A stretch of 51,280 bases of DNA from Sperchopsis tessellata (lineage: Eukaryota > Arthropoda > Insecta > Coleoptera > Hydrophilidae), in NCBI GenBank assembly GCA_033557685.1, contig JAWQRN010000020.1, forward strand, positions 1 through 51,280, given 5' to 3'. The notes beneath the pieces were generated by a model that was given only the letters and a program-made list of their open reading frames with translations, searched no databases and was not told the origin of the DNA. The position numbers were made by a program, and so were the translations under genes. Below, in pieces: positions 10,562 to 21,229 of the stretch (position 1 is the first letter of the stretch; each line of letters begins with the position of its first letter).

Positions 10562-12600
10562 TTATCTATATTAATTGATTTGTACTATATTATCATATAA
10601 CATAAATGTGATTTTTTGCAACATAATGAGATTATGTGTATTTTGGAATCTAGAATGCTCTATTAAATATTGTAGTAATCTTAATTTCAAATACTATAAA
10701 TGTATATAGTCTATACACCTATGATACAACCAAAAAACAAGCATAACGACAATCTCAGATACAATGTAAATACACAACAAATAATTACAAACATAGTTAA
10801 CACATGAATGTGGAACTGTTTCTTAGGTAGAATTCTAAGAATTTACTAAGAATAATAATTATGCAAAGGTCTTATGACGATTTATGGTCACAAAAAAAAG
10901 TACGCAAATAGTTTGTTTATTAGGTTGGTGTAGTCTTTAATTATTTTGAAACTGCAGAAATATAATTTCATAGTTCGTAATAAATTAAAATTACCATACC
11001 AAAACATCTGCAGTAAAAAAACTCGGTTTATTTATAACAAATATATATATATTTTTTTTTATTTTTTTATAATTATAATATTTGTTGTATTTCTTTATAT
11101 GATTATTAACAAGCATCTAACATATATTATCTGTTACCAAGTCACACTGGCCACGTGTACAACACGTGATTGCAGGTATAAAATGCAATTTACCTAGCGG
11201 AAAAGCAGGGGTAGTCGAATCATATACCGTAAACAAGGCGTTACTCGATCGGGTAGTTCTGTGATTATATTTATAATGCTTTATTCTACAACTGTTTCAT
11301 AAACCTTAGTTACATAAGAATTCAACTTCATTTTAGTTCTATACTTCCGCTATAATTGGGCCTTATTTGTTAGAGTTTCTACATTTACTTGCTGTGTTTA
11401 ATGCCTTCACAGTTAAGTGCCTTTTATTTTATACATTTAAATACATAACATAAAACTTCAGATATCTTTATATATTCTAATCTTAAAAATCATGTTTATT
11501 ATTAGTTACTATCTAATATTTTCTTGTATTGGAATTTTGTAATCCTTCTGATATTTTCTTAATCATTCTAAGCCTAAAAGTTCTGTTCACGTTCAGTTAC
11601 TATAAAGCGTACATCTAAGTGATTACACGTTTAATTTTAAATGTCTCTTTGTTGGCCCAAAACGGGTAATGCTTATCATGGTATGCACTTTATCATCAAA
11701 ATGCCTTCCATGCTGTAGTTTGGGAACTTGTCTATTTTTAATTAAATGCCATCGTTCTTCCACTTCACGTAAATACTTGAGAGGTAGTATTACAAACACA
11801 TCATTTTGTATGGGTTCTTCTGTATTTTCACTAGACGATCACAGCAATTTTGTTTGTCGCCTGCGGCATGTGTTTATTCTTCACACTCTGGCGGTTTGTT
11901 TCACTAAAATATTATGGGGCAATACTTTATTTATTACTGATTTACCTCTAGGAAAGTCTCCTCGAAGTTTTAAATTTCGTCCATGTTCGACCATTAAAGC
12001 AGGTCAAATAGCAAATAAGTATCAGTGGACGTCTCAATTAAAAGTAAGATAGATATTAATCAAATTAATTATCATATTATTACACAGAAAATTATTGCCG
12101 CGTGAAAGTCGTTTGATTCTGTTATGAAAAACCCGTAGGCGGACCAGCAAGTGTGAATATAAACCACTTCATCATTCAAATGAATGCGTGCTTTTCTTGA
12201 TTTTTCTGCGCGACCTGTTATTATCTCCAGTACTGTATATTAATCAGAATGTAGGAATACACAAGCAACATGAATCAGATACTAATTAAAACTGTCTAGA
12301 GGAAAATAAGTAGACAAGGTTACGAAAGTCTAAAACAACGGCAGAGAAACGTCAGAATTTGAAAGAGTTCAGAATGTAATAAACTGTTATAGCAACGCAT
12401 GGTTCCTGCGAAAGTTTAAAAACGTGTGCGTATAAATATGTACATGCGTGAGCATTAAAAATGCAGTGTCGTACACCTATCAGAGCATCTTGTAGTGATA
12501 ATACAATTATTTTACGTCTATGGGGCTTTATGGAGGATCTTCTCAAAGATGAACTATGGAACAGGAAACACAAATAGAAAATGAAGTTTGTATAAAAAAA
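10562..12600. other. No gene recognised
   Basis: AT-rich, with an (AT)n/T-run near 11040-11090. The 127-codon plus-strand frame at 11669-12052 and its antisense show no motif I recognise. Confidence 0.4.
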
Positions 12601-12639
12601 ATACTTAAAATAGGAGCATTTTAATGGCGGACTAACAAC

Positions 12640-12891
12640 ATTCTCAAATGACATGTTAAATGGTACTTTCATATATAATTAAACTTTCACAATCCTCAAA
12701 AATGTACAATAATTACAATGGAAAATAAAGATGGAACTGGTGTAGAAGTTCCTCATCCCATTGTAGCTTTATACAAACATATTTACCTGATGGATAAATT
12801 TGATCAGCTAAAAGCCACTTACTGTTTGGACAGAAAAGCCACAAATGGTTGCATAGAATATTCTCTTTTCTTCTTGGCACTTAAGTTGTAA
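12640..12891 (+). pseudogene. piggyBac transposase C-terminal relic (type 1)
   Basis: From 12718 a 57-codon frame reads MENKDGTGVEVPHPIVALYK, then MDKFDQLKATYCLDRKA, and ends FFLALKL before a stop at 12889. This fits the piggyBac C-terminal segment: RW..KDGTxVxVPxPxxVxxYNxxMGGVDxxDQ, then Y...RKxxKWW, then iFFxLLD. The MGGVD equivalent is corrupted to LMDKFDQ with the glycines lost, and KWW is lost. Upstream sequence (12640-12717) keeps only faint traces. The catalytic core is not visible, so this is the 3' part of a dead copy. It is distinct from the piggyBac copy at 21230. Confidence 0.65.
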
Positions 12892-12894
12892 ATG

Positions 12895-14105
12895 CATACA
12901 TCATATACGAGCTGTTGTCGCATACCCCGAAAATAAAATAATTTCGGTAAGAAATTATATTTGTTCTTACAACAAGAATATTAATTAAAAATATGAGTTT
13001 GCCACATATATTATAAGTTCTTATAATCAGAAGAAAAGTCTAGTCACCCAAAAACAATACATCTATACCAGACATTCGCATCGCCCAATGCGCAGTACCA
13101 GAAACATACAAATTGGCAGTAATCTGCGAGCAGTGTTGTTCTGTTTGTTTAAGTAAAAATAAAACTAGTTTTCGGGCATTCCACAGAAGACGAACAATTT
13201 ACATTATGTACGGTGGTACATAAAATAACCTACCCCATAAAAAACAATGGATGAAAAAATTTACCTCAAAGAGTTAAATCCATCGGAATCCGCTGATTTA
13301 TTGATTAACGTTTAACTGTTAGTTTGACGCTTCGTTTTAGTTGACACTTTTATAGTAGCTAACTTCAATTGATTACACTACAGTCACACCGAAATTATAG
13401 TTATTGGCTTCCACTAAGCAGCTTCGTCCTTGTCCATTTTGAATTCCAGGCTTATATGCTATAGATATTTGTATGTTGTATGATTGAGCTTTATATGAGC
13501 AAACTATTGGTATCCTACTTCGTTGATTAGGTCGTTTATTCCCTCTGGTAATAATAATGTGCTCACCCACTTGTTCGGTCTACAAATACAGTGCCATCAG
13601 CAGATAGGGAGGGAAAATGTTCAAATATTTACTTTGTGGGAGCACTGTCTGAATCACTGGCACAATATTATCTCGAATAGGGTCATTAACACATTATAAA
13701 GGCGAGCCTTTATTTAATATTAAATACCAATTTTTATCAATTTTAATTGAGATGTGCGCGAAAAGTTTTGATAAATTACTATGTATATTTATGACATGAA
13801 AAATGAAAACACAAAAGTTATTATTTAGGGTAACACAAAATGTAGAATATAAGAAAGTCCAAAAATAAAGTAAATAGTTGCGGAAGCACTATAATAAGAT
13901 ACTTAAGAGCGTGGTTTTAAAAGGGCCAAGAAATCTTAGTTTTAAGGCACCAGTTGCTAATTCACGGGTAGTTGCAGACCAATGGTGTGCAGAAGAAGAG
14001 CGATAAGTAATAATGCATATAGTATACTGCAAATTTATTTGTCATTAGAGGCAGTATGACCTCCAATGTTACATCCAAGGAATTATGGCATCTCACTTTC
14101 TAACA
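12895..14105. other. No gene recognised
   Basis: Minus-strand 13373-13570 is open for 65 codons and relatively rich in normal-looking codons, but I recognise no family. The rest shows stops in all frames. Confidence 0.35.
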
Positions 14106-14109
14106 ATCT

Positions 14110-14400
14110 TCCTAAACAATATAACACCCGTTCACATGTGAGAAGGATAACTTTAAACAGTTTTGAAGATTCCCAAGTTAATATTCTACTGTGGTAAGCT
14201 AGAAGTCCAGACCTATCGCTTATTGAACAAGTATAGAATATCACGGGTAGAAATCTGAATAATTTACCTTGACCCGAACGAATTCCGGATAATCGTCGTC
14301 AGAAGATTTTGCATGGGATGAGAGTAATTAATTACCACTGGGTGTTCGATGTACATATAGCCGTCAAAACAGCTGTAATTTGTTATAATAAGGGGTGAAT
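14110..14400 (+). pseudogene. Tc1-like transposase C-terminal relic
   Basis: Plus strand: a corrupted QDNARPH site (14117-14136, now reading QYNTRSHVR), then ITLNSFEDSQVNILLW, a stop, ARSPDLSLIEQV (about 14205-14240) and GRNLNNLP. Further traces are RRQILHGMR and a terminal NKG at 14380-14395. SPDLxPIExxW carries the third catalytic residue (Glu) of DD34E Tc1 transposases and it is preserved; the second Asp is mutated. The N-terminal two thirds are not recognisable. Role would be DNA transposition; inactive. Confidence 0.7.
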
Positions 14401-15422
14401 TAAGCTAATTTACAGTTCATAAACTACTAATAAAATAAATTGGCTAGGTTAGTTGCCTTAATTGAAGCAAATGCAATAGGCTAAAATTTGAAATAACATG
14501 TTGGCTAGAACATAAGAAATGGAAAGTGTAATTAGATGATCCCTTTCTTGAATAATCTCTGTTGGCCAATTTTCTGGTGACCATTTCTTAATTATGTTTT
14601 GTTACCTTATGATGTTTAATTCCGGATAAAAAAAGATTTCAGTCCGGACCGATTAAAAATTAACAAACGAAGTATAGGTAAGTACCGAAAGACTAAATTC
14701 AAAATTTGTATGGATTCTATATTTAACGTTAGTAGACATTGACATGTTTTAAGGTTATGTTCGATTTAAATTTATACGGCTTAATATAACTTCATAAATC
14801 AATTTGCAAATAAAGAATGAAGGAACTTACCGTAGTTTGTTTTTATACTATGTCACACTCGTAATTGGAAGTAGTTTGTATTATTTAAAACGTTGAAAAC
14901 AAGAATCTCAGGCGAGTGCTTCAGCTATTTTTGAAGTTTGGAGTAGATCATAGTAGTTCTGGAGGTCACAGTGCTTTTAGCACTACCAAAATAGATTCCA
15001 ATGATAATATTTCTGGCATATTAGATAAATAACAATTGTTTGCTTATTTTAAAACCCTGCAACACACGTAACGTTCATTAGTCCTTGTAAAAATACTCTA
15101 TGAATTCCATAATCCCCAATTATCTAGTTGATAATTTAGACATAAACACAGTATTAAGATATAAATAAATGTGTTATTGTGTTGTTTGATTGTGCTAAAA
15201 TTTTCCGTTTAGACTCCCGAAACAACACTATTTCAACCGTTGTTCTAACTGATCATTAAGTGCATACATAATCGGATCTATAGTCTTCTTACTATATGCT
15301 TTATTATATCCCAGCTCTATCGAAAACTAAACAGCTCTTTCCAAAGGATATTAACATCTAGAACATTTCGATCATTATTATCAGCCGTAATTCATCAATT
15401 TTTGAACCTGCCCATGTTCCAT
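14401..15422. other. No gene recognised
   Basis: AT-rich, stops in all frames. TATAGGTAAGT near 14680 lacks a pyrimidine tract and is not called. Confidence 0.4.
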
Positions 15423-16245
15423 TCACTGGTCATGATTGGTGTCCTTAGGCATGTGATATCTATTCCTACTATAATTGGGTCTTCGTCTTAATCTTACATT
15501 ATTTCTCGGTTCCCATATGGGTATTTCTTTAAAAATCAATGATCTTCCTAGAAGTCCTATCCAATTTAACTTGTACATTTTTACCATCCTATATATAAGA
15601 TTCCTAACCTTAGTCTGACTTGTTATCCACGCACAGTATCTTCGATCACAAATACTCAAACCCAACAATACTTATAAAAGGCTGTGTGCAAGCCGAAACG
15701 AAGTAACGTGGCTCCCAAACACCTTTTGAGTTATCTGTCCCTATACCATCCGTGACCTTAGTCTTGACATCTTATCCATGCACAGCGCCTTGTATCACTA
15801 ATTCTCAAATCCAGCATGTATTTCTTTATACTTTTTTGCGTTGTTTGGAGCTTCTGTATAAACGAGGCCTTTAATGTCCACGTCTCACTAGCATACGTTA
15901 TTACAGGCAAACCACATGATTTAATATGTTGCGTAGGCGACCAGTTGTCACTATGTATTTCTCCTTCCATCGTAATGAGATGGCGTCACTTTCATTTTAC
16001 TAAAATTAATTGTTTGTTCTTATCTGCAAATCTCATATTTGTATGCCCTTGTGTGAAAAATTGCTACGTTTCCGTATCTTGATGTAATTTAACATTTGAT
16101 ACATCTTTTTCGAAGATATTTTGTTTAGCACTATATAGACAGACGGAATGCAATTTCGTACCAAAGCTGTTATTACTGTATATGCCTTAATCGAATCAAA
16201 TGTTTTCTCACAGTTTGCGAAAGCATAATATAGTGGCAGGTTACA
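15423..16245 (-). pseudogene. Non-LTR reverse transcriptase relic with FADD box changed to FADK
   Basis: Minus strand from 16245: LPLYYAFANCEKTFDSIKAY (RT block A; canonical AFVDYEKAFDSV), an NYIKIRKR region, MRFADKN near 16035 (catalytic FADD with the second Asp replaced by Lys), then LPVITYASETWTLKA (about 15920-15878). The C-terminal block MLDLRISDTRRCAWIR (about 15815-15765) is followed by a second, similar block MLGLSICDRRYCAWITSQTK (15668-15610) and by LNWIGLLGRSL and RLRRRPN. The sequence between block A and the end is shortened. Two diverged copies of the MLxLxxxD block, about 150 bases apart, show an internal duplication or two overlapping LINE fragments. Inactive. Confidence 0.75.
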
Positions 16246-16392
16246 CTACTTATACTTATAATATACTTACGTCTAGATGTCAATTCACGCACCGTGTTCA
16301 TGTGGTCAAAAGTAGACCCGGGAATTATTTTCGTTTAATCGATAAAATAATCGATTAATTGATATTTGATTACATAAAAGAAAATAATTGAT

Positions 16393-17803
16393 TTTGACAT
16401 ATTGGGCCTTGAAAATGCTCTAAGAAAATGCTCTAAATATGCATTATTTTAAAGCTTGTTACTGACAGAACTGCAGTAGGCTTTGGTTGATGATTGTTCC
16501 TTTATTACCATTGTTGTTATTTTACATTTGTTAGTATTATTTCATCAAAATGGTTTATATAGAAGCCGAAATATTTTTCCTTTATTTCAAAAACAATATA
16601 AATAAAAAAGTTCTAAGAAGATAATATCTAGCATTATACCCAAATCGACCAGCTCCCAGTGAAAACACATTTTATGAATACTTATAGAAACTTGAGATAT
16701 ATTAACAGTCTTAAAATAAAAATACATAGCAGTAGAGCAAATGGGAATGAAGATCTTGATATTTTGATTCAATTTGAAGGTAAATATGATATAATTTACT
16801 CATATAAAGAATAAAACTCAAATTAGTTTTAAAGTTTTTTTGCACCCCTATTTTAAACATTTATTTTAAAACAAAGCCTCTCTGAGTAAAATCTGTATTC
16901 GAATTACCGTATGTCGATAGCCGTTTTGAGATGTTTGACCTTGTAAATAATTTGTTTTAGAAAATGCTGAAACTAGTTTAGGTGCTGAATCGCGTGAAAC
17001 TCAAAAAGTTATGCATGAATTCAAAGAACGTTAAATGAACACGAATATAGGCCTTACAAATTATTACCGGTTAAGGAGCTTACAGAAGATCAAAAGCGGA
17101 AAAGATTGCAATTTTGCTAGCAAATGTTCCAAGAACTGGGCGAAAACCCTAACTTGTTCACACACATGAACAGATAAATTGTCGTTTTCTACAGTAGGGA
17201 TTTATTAAAGTTTTGTGTGGTGTTTTCCTAAATAAAATTGTAGGGTTTCTAATTTTTGATTATAACTTAGAACAGGAACTTTGTGTTTTAAGTAATGATG
17301 GCCGTTTTGAACAATTTTTATAGTTTATAGACCCTCATGTAGTTGCAAAATGTAGTGCTACATATTTTACTTTTAAGACTGTTAGTACTTCTTAAATTTC
17401 TATCGGTATTCAAAAATGTGTTTTCATTGGGAGCTGGGTGATTTGGGTATAATGCTATAAACACTCTACTTGCAACAATGCTAATAAAGAAATAATGTTG
17501 TCATAGATCATCAGCGAAAGCATATTTAGAGCATGGTCAAGGTCCAATTTGTCAAAAACAATTATAGCTAGACTTATCAACCCTTATATATTTTAAATCA
17601 GAAAAAATTAATCTAAAAGAAAATATCAAAACATATTAAAAAACTTTACCTACATTCTTATATCTAGTGATCGATGCAGGTAATTGTTTTGTTAGTAGTA
17701 TTTAAAAAAACAAATAGATGAAACCCTACAACTTTTTTATTTAACTTTTTTTATAACTCTAATAAAAGTATTAAGGGGGGTCAAAATATAGTGAATCACT
17801 CTG
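16393..17803 (+). mobile_element. Mariner-like element B, same family as A, long inverted ends
   Basis: The left part from 16393 (TTTTGACATATTGGGCCTTG) matches the inner terminal repeat of element A; the outermost ~200 bases are missing. The right end ends TCACTCTG at 17803, the complement of A's CAGAGTGA terminus, followed by TA. Around the right end, 17395-17480 mirrors the N-terminal coding sequence found at 16551-16700, as in A. The DDE part is deleted. It sits inside the palindromic element at 16305-18238. Confidence 0.75.
16551..17200 (+). pseudogene. DUF4817-type transposase N-terminal half with an intron
   Basis: The ATG near 16551 opens MVYIEAEIFFLYFKNN; further traces are PNRPAPSENTF-like and RNLRYINSLK, the DUF4817-like helix-turn-helix. 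The frame DLDILIQFE ends at GAAG (16779) and is followed by GTAAAT...TTTGTTTTAG (16780-16960), a 181-base intron with proper GT-AG ends. The next frame starts ENAETSLGAESRET (16961 on), so joining across it restores continuous family sequence (QFE-ENAETS). Then come KELTEDQKRKRLQF-like (17075-17115) and GENPNLFTHMN (17140-17170). Stops and frameshifts are present, and the catalytic region is lost. Element A carries the same intron with a changed donor. Confidence 0.7.
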
Positions 17804-18238
17804 TACATGTAAAATAGGTTTCTTTTAAATTCTATAAACAGGTTAAATTAAACATCAATGGGATATTCGAGGTTAAGTTTCAAAATATATTTCACACTTC
17901 AAAACAAGTGTTATTCGAAATTCAAATATTAATATAAATTACATGAAGTAATTACTACAAATATAGATAATAAAAGCAATAGTTTTTAATAAACGAGTTT
18001 ATTTAAATAAAAATTGCAGTACATTCTAGGTGATTTTCAATATATGCAATTATTTTACAATAATTGGTAATTTATTATGAAATTTCATCGATTATTTGGT
18101 AAATAAATCATTGATTATTTGATTAATCGATCGTCGATTATTTGACTAATCGATTTTGTCGATTATGTGATTACTAGATTCTTTCAATTAATCGATTATT
18201 TTATTATTACTTCATAATCGACCAGAGCTAGTCAAGAG

Positions 18239-19720
18239 AGCTATATCTTTCATGAATAGTATTTATCCGTAAGGCGAGTCGTTATTAGTTTGGTAAGGCT
18301 CTTATTATTCAATGATGTGAAATTGACTGGTGGGTAATTTTTGTGTGGTTCAAGATACTGGATTCCGATGTGAAGGTTATTATTTGCCTTTTCCCCTATT
18401 CAATAAACAACTAGGTATATGTAATTCATTTTTGTATAAAATAAACGCGTGTATGTATTAGTAAATTATGTTTTCAAACATTTAGTTTGTTATATGGATT
18501 TGAGCGTTAGTTACTTTCATGTAGACAATTTAAGGGTGACTCTTGTTAATTCTGTAGATATTCTCTTAAAATTGGCTGAACAGTATGTCGATCGTTAAAA
18601 TTTAAATGCAAATTATAGCCAGGCAAACCCTACCAGGAAAGGAGCCTTAAATGGCGGAATAAATTGCTTTGATTGACAATTAATGTTATTAGCGTTCAAC
18701 CCTTTCCCTATTAGTTATGTCAGAAAGCTCAATGATTGGGTTTTAGCGGAAATGTTAACTATCTCCTCAGCCCCTTTCGAAAAAAAGTTCTGTACTAGGA
18801 AATAATATAATCCACTTGAGTTGTTAATTATCTTGGAGTTTTCGTTGTTAAAACGATTGATAAAAATTTAAATTGCTCATGTGGAAACTAATGGAATACA
18901 TAAAACTTAGCTCAATGTAATCATGATGTAGATATAATTATTGATGGGTGGTAGTAAATTAGTATTAAATTTTTGTTTTTGTGTTTCCATTGAACAAAGA
19001 TAAAATGACAAACTTAAATGGAAAACAACGTCAACAAAAAAAAAAACACGTATATGATGTTTGTGTGTAGTTAATGATGACAAACTAACAAACAATGGAA
19101 AGTAACCATATATAACTAAATGGAGAGTAAGAAAACAAAATTGAATTTATTGGGGCGAAACTGACTAAAACACTGGTCGGGTACATATGATACACAGCAA
19201 ATTCCTTAGGCAAATTCAGGTCCCATACTAGTTGATAAGTTCATTTTGAGAGAACCATTATGGGTCTTTAAACATGATTGTCGTTTTCGGAGATTATATC
19301 CCCTTTTACATCATCTACTGCTATACTCTGATACACAATTGCATTCTTACACTTTTTATTGTGCCCCTTAACATTAACTTAACAAAAATAACGGTCGTTG
19401 TGGTGGTTTACTAGTACATCTACATCATAAAAGTTGTAAAGGCATGCACTTTTTCATTATAATCGTCCACAACATTAGCTCTTCAATACATTAACGGCAA
19501 ACTTTAAACTAAGCATAGTACACATTCTTCACAAAGTATGTAATGTTTGTTGTTTGTTTAAACACAACATTTCCATAAATATACAAAATTACATAATATG
19601 TTGTTTCCTTGGCCGCTCAAGAATGTATATCGTATATTTGTTAAATCAAATGTCAGAGCAAAGCGGTCAAGGAATTATAAAATGAAGAAGTCAAACATGC
19701 ATAGAAAAATATAGGAACAA
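18239..19720. other. No gene recognised
   Basis: AT-rich. The minus-strand frame at 18907-19095 shows no domain. No shared repeat noticed. Confidence 0.4.
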
Positions 19721-19788
19721 GCCAAATTGCAGTGGACACATGTTTGTGTCATCAAGACTTCATCAGCACTGCTCTGTTACTAATTCGC
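19721..19788 (-). ncRNA. Degenerate type I hammerhead ribozyme-like motif 2
   Basis: On the minus strand: stem I GCAGUG (19772-19767) pairs with CACUGC (19734-19729), and beyond a 9-base bulge CGAAUU pairs with AAUUUG. The core CUGAUGA is at 19766-19760. Stem II is GUC/GAC around a 5-base loop. Stem III is ACA/UGU with a 2-base loop (19743-19736). The cleavage triplet GUC ends at 19735. The deviations are G12 replaced by C (19746) and A-A in place of the first stem II pair. Small type I hammerheads of this shape occur in Penelope-like elements, retrozymes and some satellites. Confidence 0.55.
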
Positions 19789-19935
19789 TATTCTAGATGT
19801 ACGATTCATATCTGACCTCTTCTGTATTGCTTTACGATTGCTAGTAAGCACATTACGAGAGGTATCGCAAAGTTACATATTGTAACTGAATTACCATTAC
19901 GTTAATTTTAACCCATAAGCTACCTTGGTCCTAAT

Positions 19936-20190
19936 TTGGGGATTGTTTACTTATTTTTTTGTATTATTGCTATTAAGACGGAGGTCGGCGCCGAACCTTT
20001 TCTTGTCGGCAGTACTGAAAGAGTGTGTAATTCTTGTAGAGAAACAATAGATGAAAACGGTACATTTGTTAAATGTAGCGGAATTTGCAATAAAGTTTAC
20101 CATTTCGACTGTGAAGAAGTAAAAACAAGCGTACTTAACGCTCTAAGTGCAAATGAAAATCTGAAGTGGTTTTGTAATGAGTGCATCTGA
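19936..20190 (+). CDS. PHD-like zinc finger protein, ORF1 fragment of a LINE
   Basis: Open frame of 84 residues. A Cys4-His-Cys3-type pattern is visible: RVCNSCRETI, FVKCSGICNKVYHFDCE and KWFCNECI. The spacing C-x2-C...C-x3-C...H-x2-C...C-x2-C is that of a PHD finger. Small PHD fingers occur in the ORF1 of several insect non-LTR elements (CR1/jockey-like), where they are thought to act in nucleic-acid or chromatin binding. The hydrophobic N-terminus (GIVYLFFCIIAI) precedes the conserved part and is probably not original; the true start is uncertain. The stop after CNECI comes just before RT sequence. This is more likely a transposon fragment than a host gene. Confidence 0.55.
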   Translation: MGIVYLFFCIIAIKTEVGAEPFLVGSTERVCNSCRETIDENGTFVKCSGICNKVYHFDCEEVKTSVLNALSANENLKWFCNECI

Positions 20191-20214
20191 CAACAAGGAA
20201 TTTACATCTGATCC

Positions 20215-20860
20215 TTCCTCGTTGAATAGAGGAACACCCCAAGCAAGGGAGCATATTAGCTCCGATATTGTTTATAATATTTATTAATAACTTGGAGACT
20301 GATGTAGAGGATGTTTTAGACAGTGCTAAAATTAATGTCGAGGCACTAGATACTTGGTTCCATCGTCATGGCCTCTTATTGAACAAAAACAAAACGTAGG
20401 ATGTTGTTTTTAGAACAAATAGAAACACCCAACAAATTCTAGAAGAGGTAAATTTGGGAAGCGAGTACGTACAAATAGCAGCTTCGACAAAATTCCTGGG
20501 CGTCCATCTGGATGAAAATTTAAAATGGACCACTCATGAAGATCAGCACTATAAAATACTGAGTTCAGCATCCTACGCAATCAAAGTGGTGGCAGAGAAT
20601 GTAGGTATGACAGTTTGCAGATTTGCCTAATTCGCAAATTTTCAGGCAATTCTTCGTTATGGCATGATTTTTTAGAGGTCGTGTCATGAAATTGGCAGAG
20701 TCTTCAGGCTGCAAAAACGCTATGTTCATTTTATAATGAATAGAATGGATAACTGCCAATCTGTCTTCAGGGGAGGTAATTTATTAACCTGTACTGGAAT
20801 ATATGTCGTTGAGTGTATGTTTTTGAGAAGGAATGGTAATTTATTCAGCGGTGATACGTT
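20215..20860 (+). pseudogene. Non-LTR reverse transcriptase C-terminal half
   Basis: Plus strand: GTPQ, a frame change, then GSILAPILFIIFINNLETD (about 20229-20307), which is the PQGxxLxPxLF block. Next come a deleted YADD region, VEALDTWFHRHGLLLNKNKT (about 20339-20396), FRTNRNTQQILEEV, ASTKFLGVHLDENLKWTTHE (about 20482-20541), LSSASYAIKVVAENVG, IGRVFRLQKRYVHF, SVFRGGNLLTCTGIYVVECM and FLRRNGNLFSG. The order and spacing match the RT thumb and tail of LINEs that end FLGxxLDxxLxW...SSxxYxxR. A handful of stops and one frameshift; the catalytic Asp pair is missing. Inactive. Confidence 0.8.
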
Positions 20861-20880
20861 TTAACTGACTTGTTTCTATT

Positions 20881-21225
20881 ATTGTTCTACATAATGAAAT
20901 CAATAAATTCTATTTCTATAAATGCGTCAATTGTTAATTTAGTTGCGCTAGATTTACACTAATAGAAATAAGTCTCCAATGTCACCAATATTTTTCAAGT
21001 TTAGCGTTAAATGTTCCTATTATTCCAGCTGATTTTGGTGTGCTTGTTTTAAAACGTGTATTTTTTATATATTGTTTGTGTATCACCTCTAGTTTGACTT
21101 CATTATCTGTTTTGGTAAATCAGGCAATTTGAAGTTACTTGAGTATTTATACCGGTCCATCAATGGGGACCGTGGTAGTTACCACATCGTTTTATGTTTA
21201 TGTTATAAATATGTATACTTTATTG
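20881..21225. other. No gene recognised
   Basis: Spacer between the LINE and piggyBac relics. It may hold the LINE 3' UTR and the piggyBac 5' end, but no inverted repeat or TTAA boundary was confirmed. Confidence 0.35.
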
Positions 21226-21229
21226 CAGA

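Larger units (their letters stand above)
16305..18238. mobile_element. Palindromic hAT-like element with 8-base target duplication, split by mariner B
   Basis: The left end at 16313 reads TAGACCCGGGAATTATTTTC and is followed by AAAATAATCGATTAATTGA. The right end, read on the minus strand from 18230, is TAGCTCTGGTCGATTATGAA and then the same AAAATAATCGATTAATTGA. Flanks are GTCAAAAG (16305-16312) and GTCAAGAG (18231-18238), a 7/8 match. Eight-base target duplications and TAG...CTA ends fit hAT-type non-autonomous elements. Without the mariner insertion (16393-17803) the element is about 510 bases, has no ORF, and is full of ATCGATTAAT repeats. Confidence 0.65.
19930..20880 (+). mobile_element. 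Internally deleted non-LTR retrotransposon (PHD-type ORF1 joined to RT end)
   Basis: A PHD-like ORF1 fragment (19936-20190) is followed within about 40 bases by the end of the RT domain (from about 20229). In intact elements of this kind the endonuclease and most of the RT lie between them. The deletion removes several kilobases. AATCAATAAATTC near 20898 may be the start of the 3' tail. Confidence 0.65.

Noticed and set aside
11669..12052. 127-codon plus-strand open frame
   Set aside because: No domain, odd composition (Cys/Ser/Phe-rich) and no family resemblance in either strand; chance ORF is the simplest reading.
13373..13570. 65-codon minus-strand frame with ordinary-looking composition, possibly an exon
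   Set aside because: No family recognised; splice signals around it are weak, and the host intron appears to run on the other strand.
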